From Candidatus Gracilibacteria bacterium CG2_30_37_12 (GTDB taxonomy: Bacteria; Patescibacteriota; Gracilibacteria; BD1-5; UBA2023), in contig MNYO01000041.1 of assembly GCA_001873165.1 (NCBI GenBank), forward strand, positions 1 to 6,442: 6,442 nucleotides of DNA. The letters run 5' to 3'. Made by a program: the position numbers and the translations under genes. The notes beneath the pieces were generated by a model. The model was given only the letters and a program-made list of their open reading frames with translations, searched no databases and was not told the origin of the DNA. Shown here piece after piece: positions 6,127 through 6,442 of this stretch. Numbering within the stretch: position 1 is the stretch's first letter; each line of letters begins with the position of its first letter.

Positions 6127-6442
6127 ATGAAGAAACATTATCAGTACATACTTTTTTTCCTCTTGATTCTTATTGTATATGAGATATATCTTGTAATGTT
6201 GTACAAATATAAAGATTTTCAGATCAATTCATATCTATCTTCTATAACCATTCAAAATGGAAATATAGAATCGTCTCTTGCTGAGAAAAAAGAACATCTT
6301 GCTTATGTGAAAACAAATGCTTTTCTCGATGCTGTTGCCAAAACTTCTCAGAATAAGAAAAATCCTGGAGAGGAAGTAGTTGTTCTGGTAACCGATGAAG
6401 AAGTTGAGGAATATAAAAGAATTGATACAAATAAGCAGATGA
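6127..6442 (+). CDS. FtsB/DivIC-like small membrane protein, partial
   Basis: ATG 6127; 105 residues are visible before the window ends. A short basic start (MKKHYQY) leads to one membrane helix (~8-25), then a polar helix (~30-60) that could form a coiled coil, then AYVKTNAFLDAVAK and an NPGEEVVVLV segment (PGE at 80-82). Bitopic membrane helix, coiled coil, a short helix near an AR-like region and a PGE motif in this order is the pattern of FtsB/DivIC (septum formation initiator), which scaffolds the division complex with FtsL and FtsQ. The coiled coil is weak, so the match is by layout rather than strong identity. Alternatives are another small bitopic membrane protein. It has no Shine-Dalgarno and a ~22-nt leader, and no UGA codon in the visible part. 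Confidence 0.6.
   Translation, partial: MKKHYQYILFFLLILIVYEIYLVMLYKYKDFQINSYLSSITIQNGNIESSLAEKKEHLAYVKTNAFLDAVAKTSQNKKNPGEEVVVLVTDEEVEEYKRIDTNKQM

Noticed and set aside
1..6442. tRNA, rRNA or CRISPR arrays
   Set aside because: No T-loop or anticodon-arm pattern, no rRNA signature and no regularly spaced repeats were seen on either strand.

Overview
The window is AT-rich and must be read with genetic code 25 (UGA = glycine), the code of the candidate phyla Gracilibacteria (BD1-5) and Absconditabacteria (SR1) in the Patescibacteria/CPR. Under the standard code its four largest genes break into fragments. Reading UGA as Gly joins them into an IS200/IS605 transposase, a CBS-domain protein, a CHASE2-adenylate cyclase and a FecR-domain protein. 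I counted 27 in-frame UGA codons, several at glycines that are invariant in their families. Genes end in UAA or UAG.

Layout. 1-250: the 3' end of an IS200/IS605 Y1 transposase gene and its right-end hairpin, which carries an unpaired T. 258-1122 (minus): a 182-aa protein of a type I recall as a conserved CPR hypothetical, and upstream of it an unrecognised basic 50-aa protein gene with its own promoter, terminator and a structured leader that hides the start site. 1328-2254 (plus): a soluble CBS-pair protein followed by a strong terminator. 2255-2623: no convincing protein gene; it holds two terminators and a minus-strand promoter-to-terminator unit of about 250 nt that looks like a small RNA. 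2624-6038 (minus): a two-gene operon, FecR protein first and CHASE2-adenylate cyclase second. 6127 onward (plus): a small single-pass membrane protein resembling FtsB/DivIC, cut by the window edge.

How the parts may work together. FecR (one N-terminal membrane anchor, extracytoplasmic FecR domain, long helical tail) and the CHASE2-cyclase (extracytoplasmic CHASE2 sensor, four membrane segments, cytoplasmic class III cyclase with the catalytic residues intact) look like an envelope-sensing module that makes cAMP. The operon is transcribed divergently from the FtsB-like gene through a nearly symmetric promoter in which each strand's -35 box lies in the other strand's -10 box, so the two directions probably compete.

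Most genes here start about 30 nt downstream of a -10 box and have no Shine-Dalgarno sequence. The 50-aa gene is the exception: a leader of about 65 nt, a textbook Shine-Dalgarno, and an upstream complement able to mask both it and the AUG. That leader, the candidate small RNA and the symmetric promoter are the most novel-looking signals.
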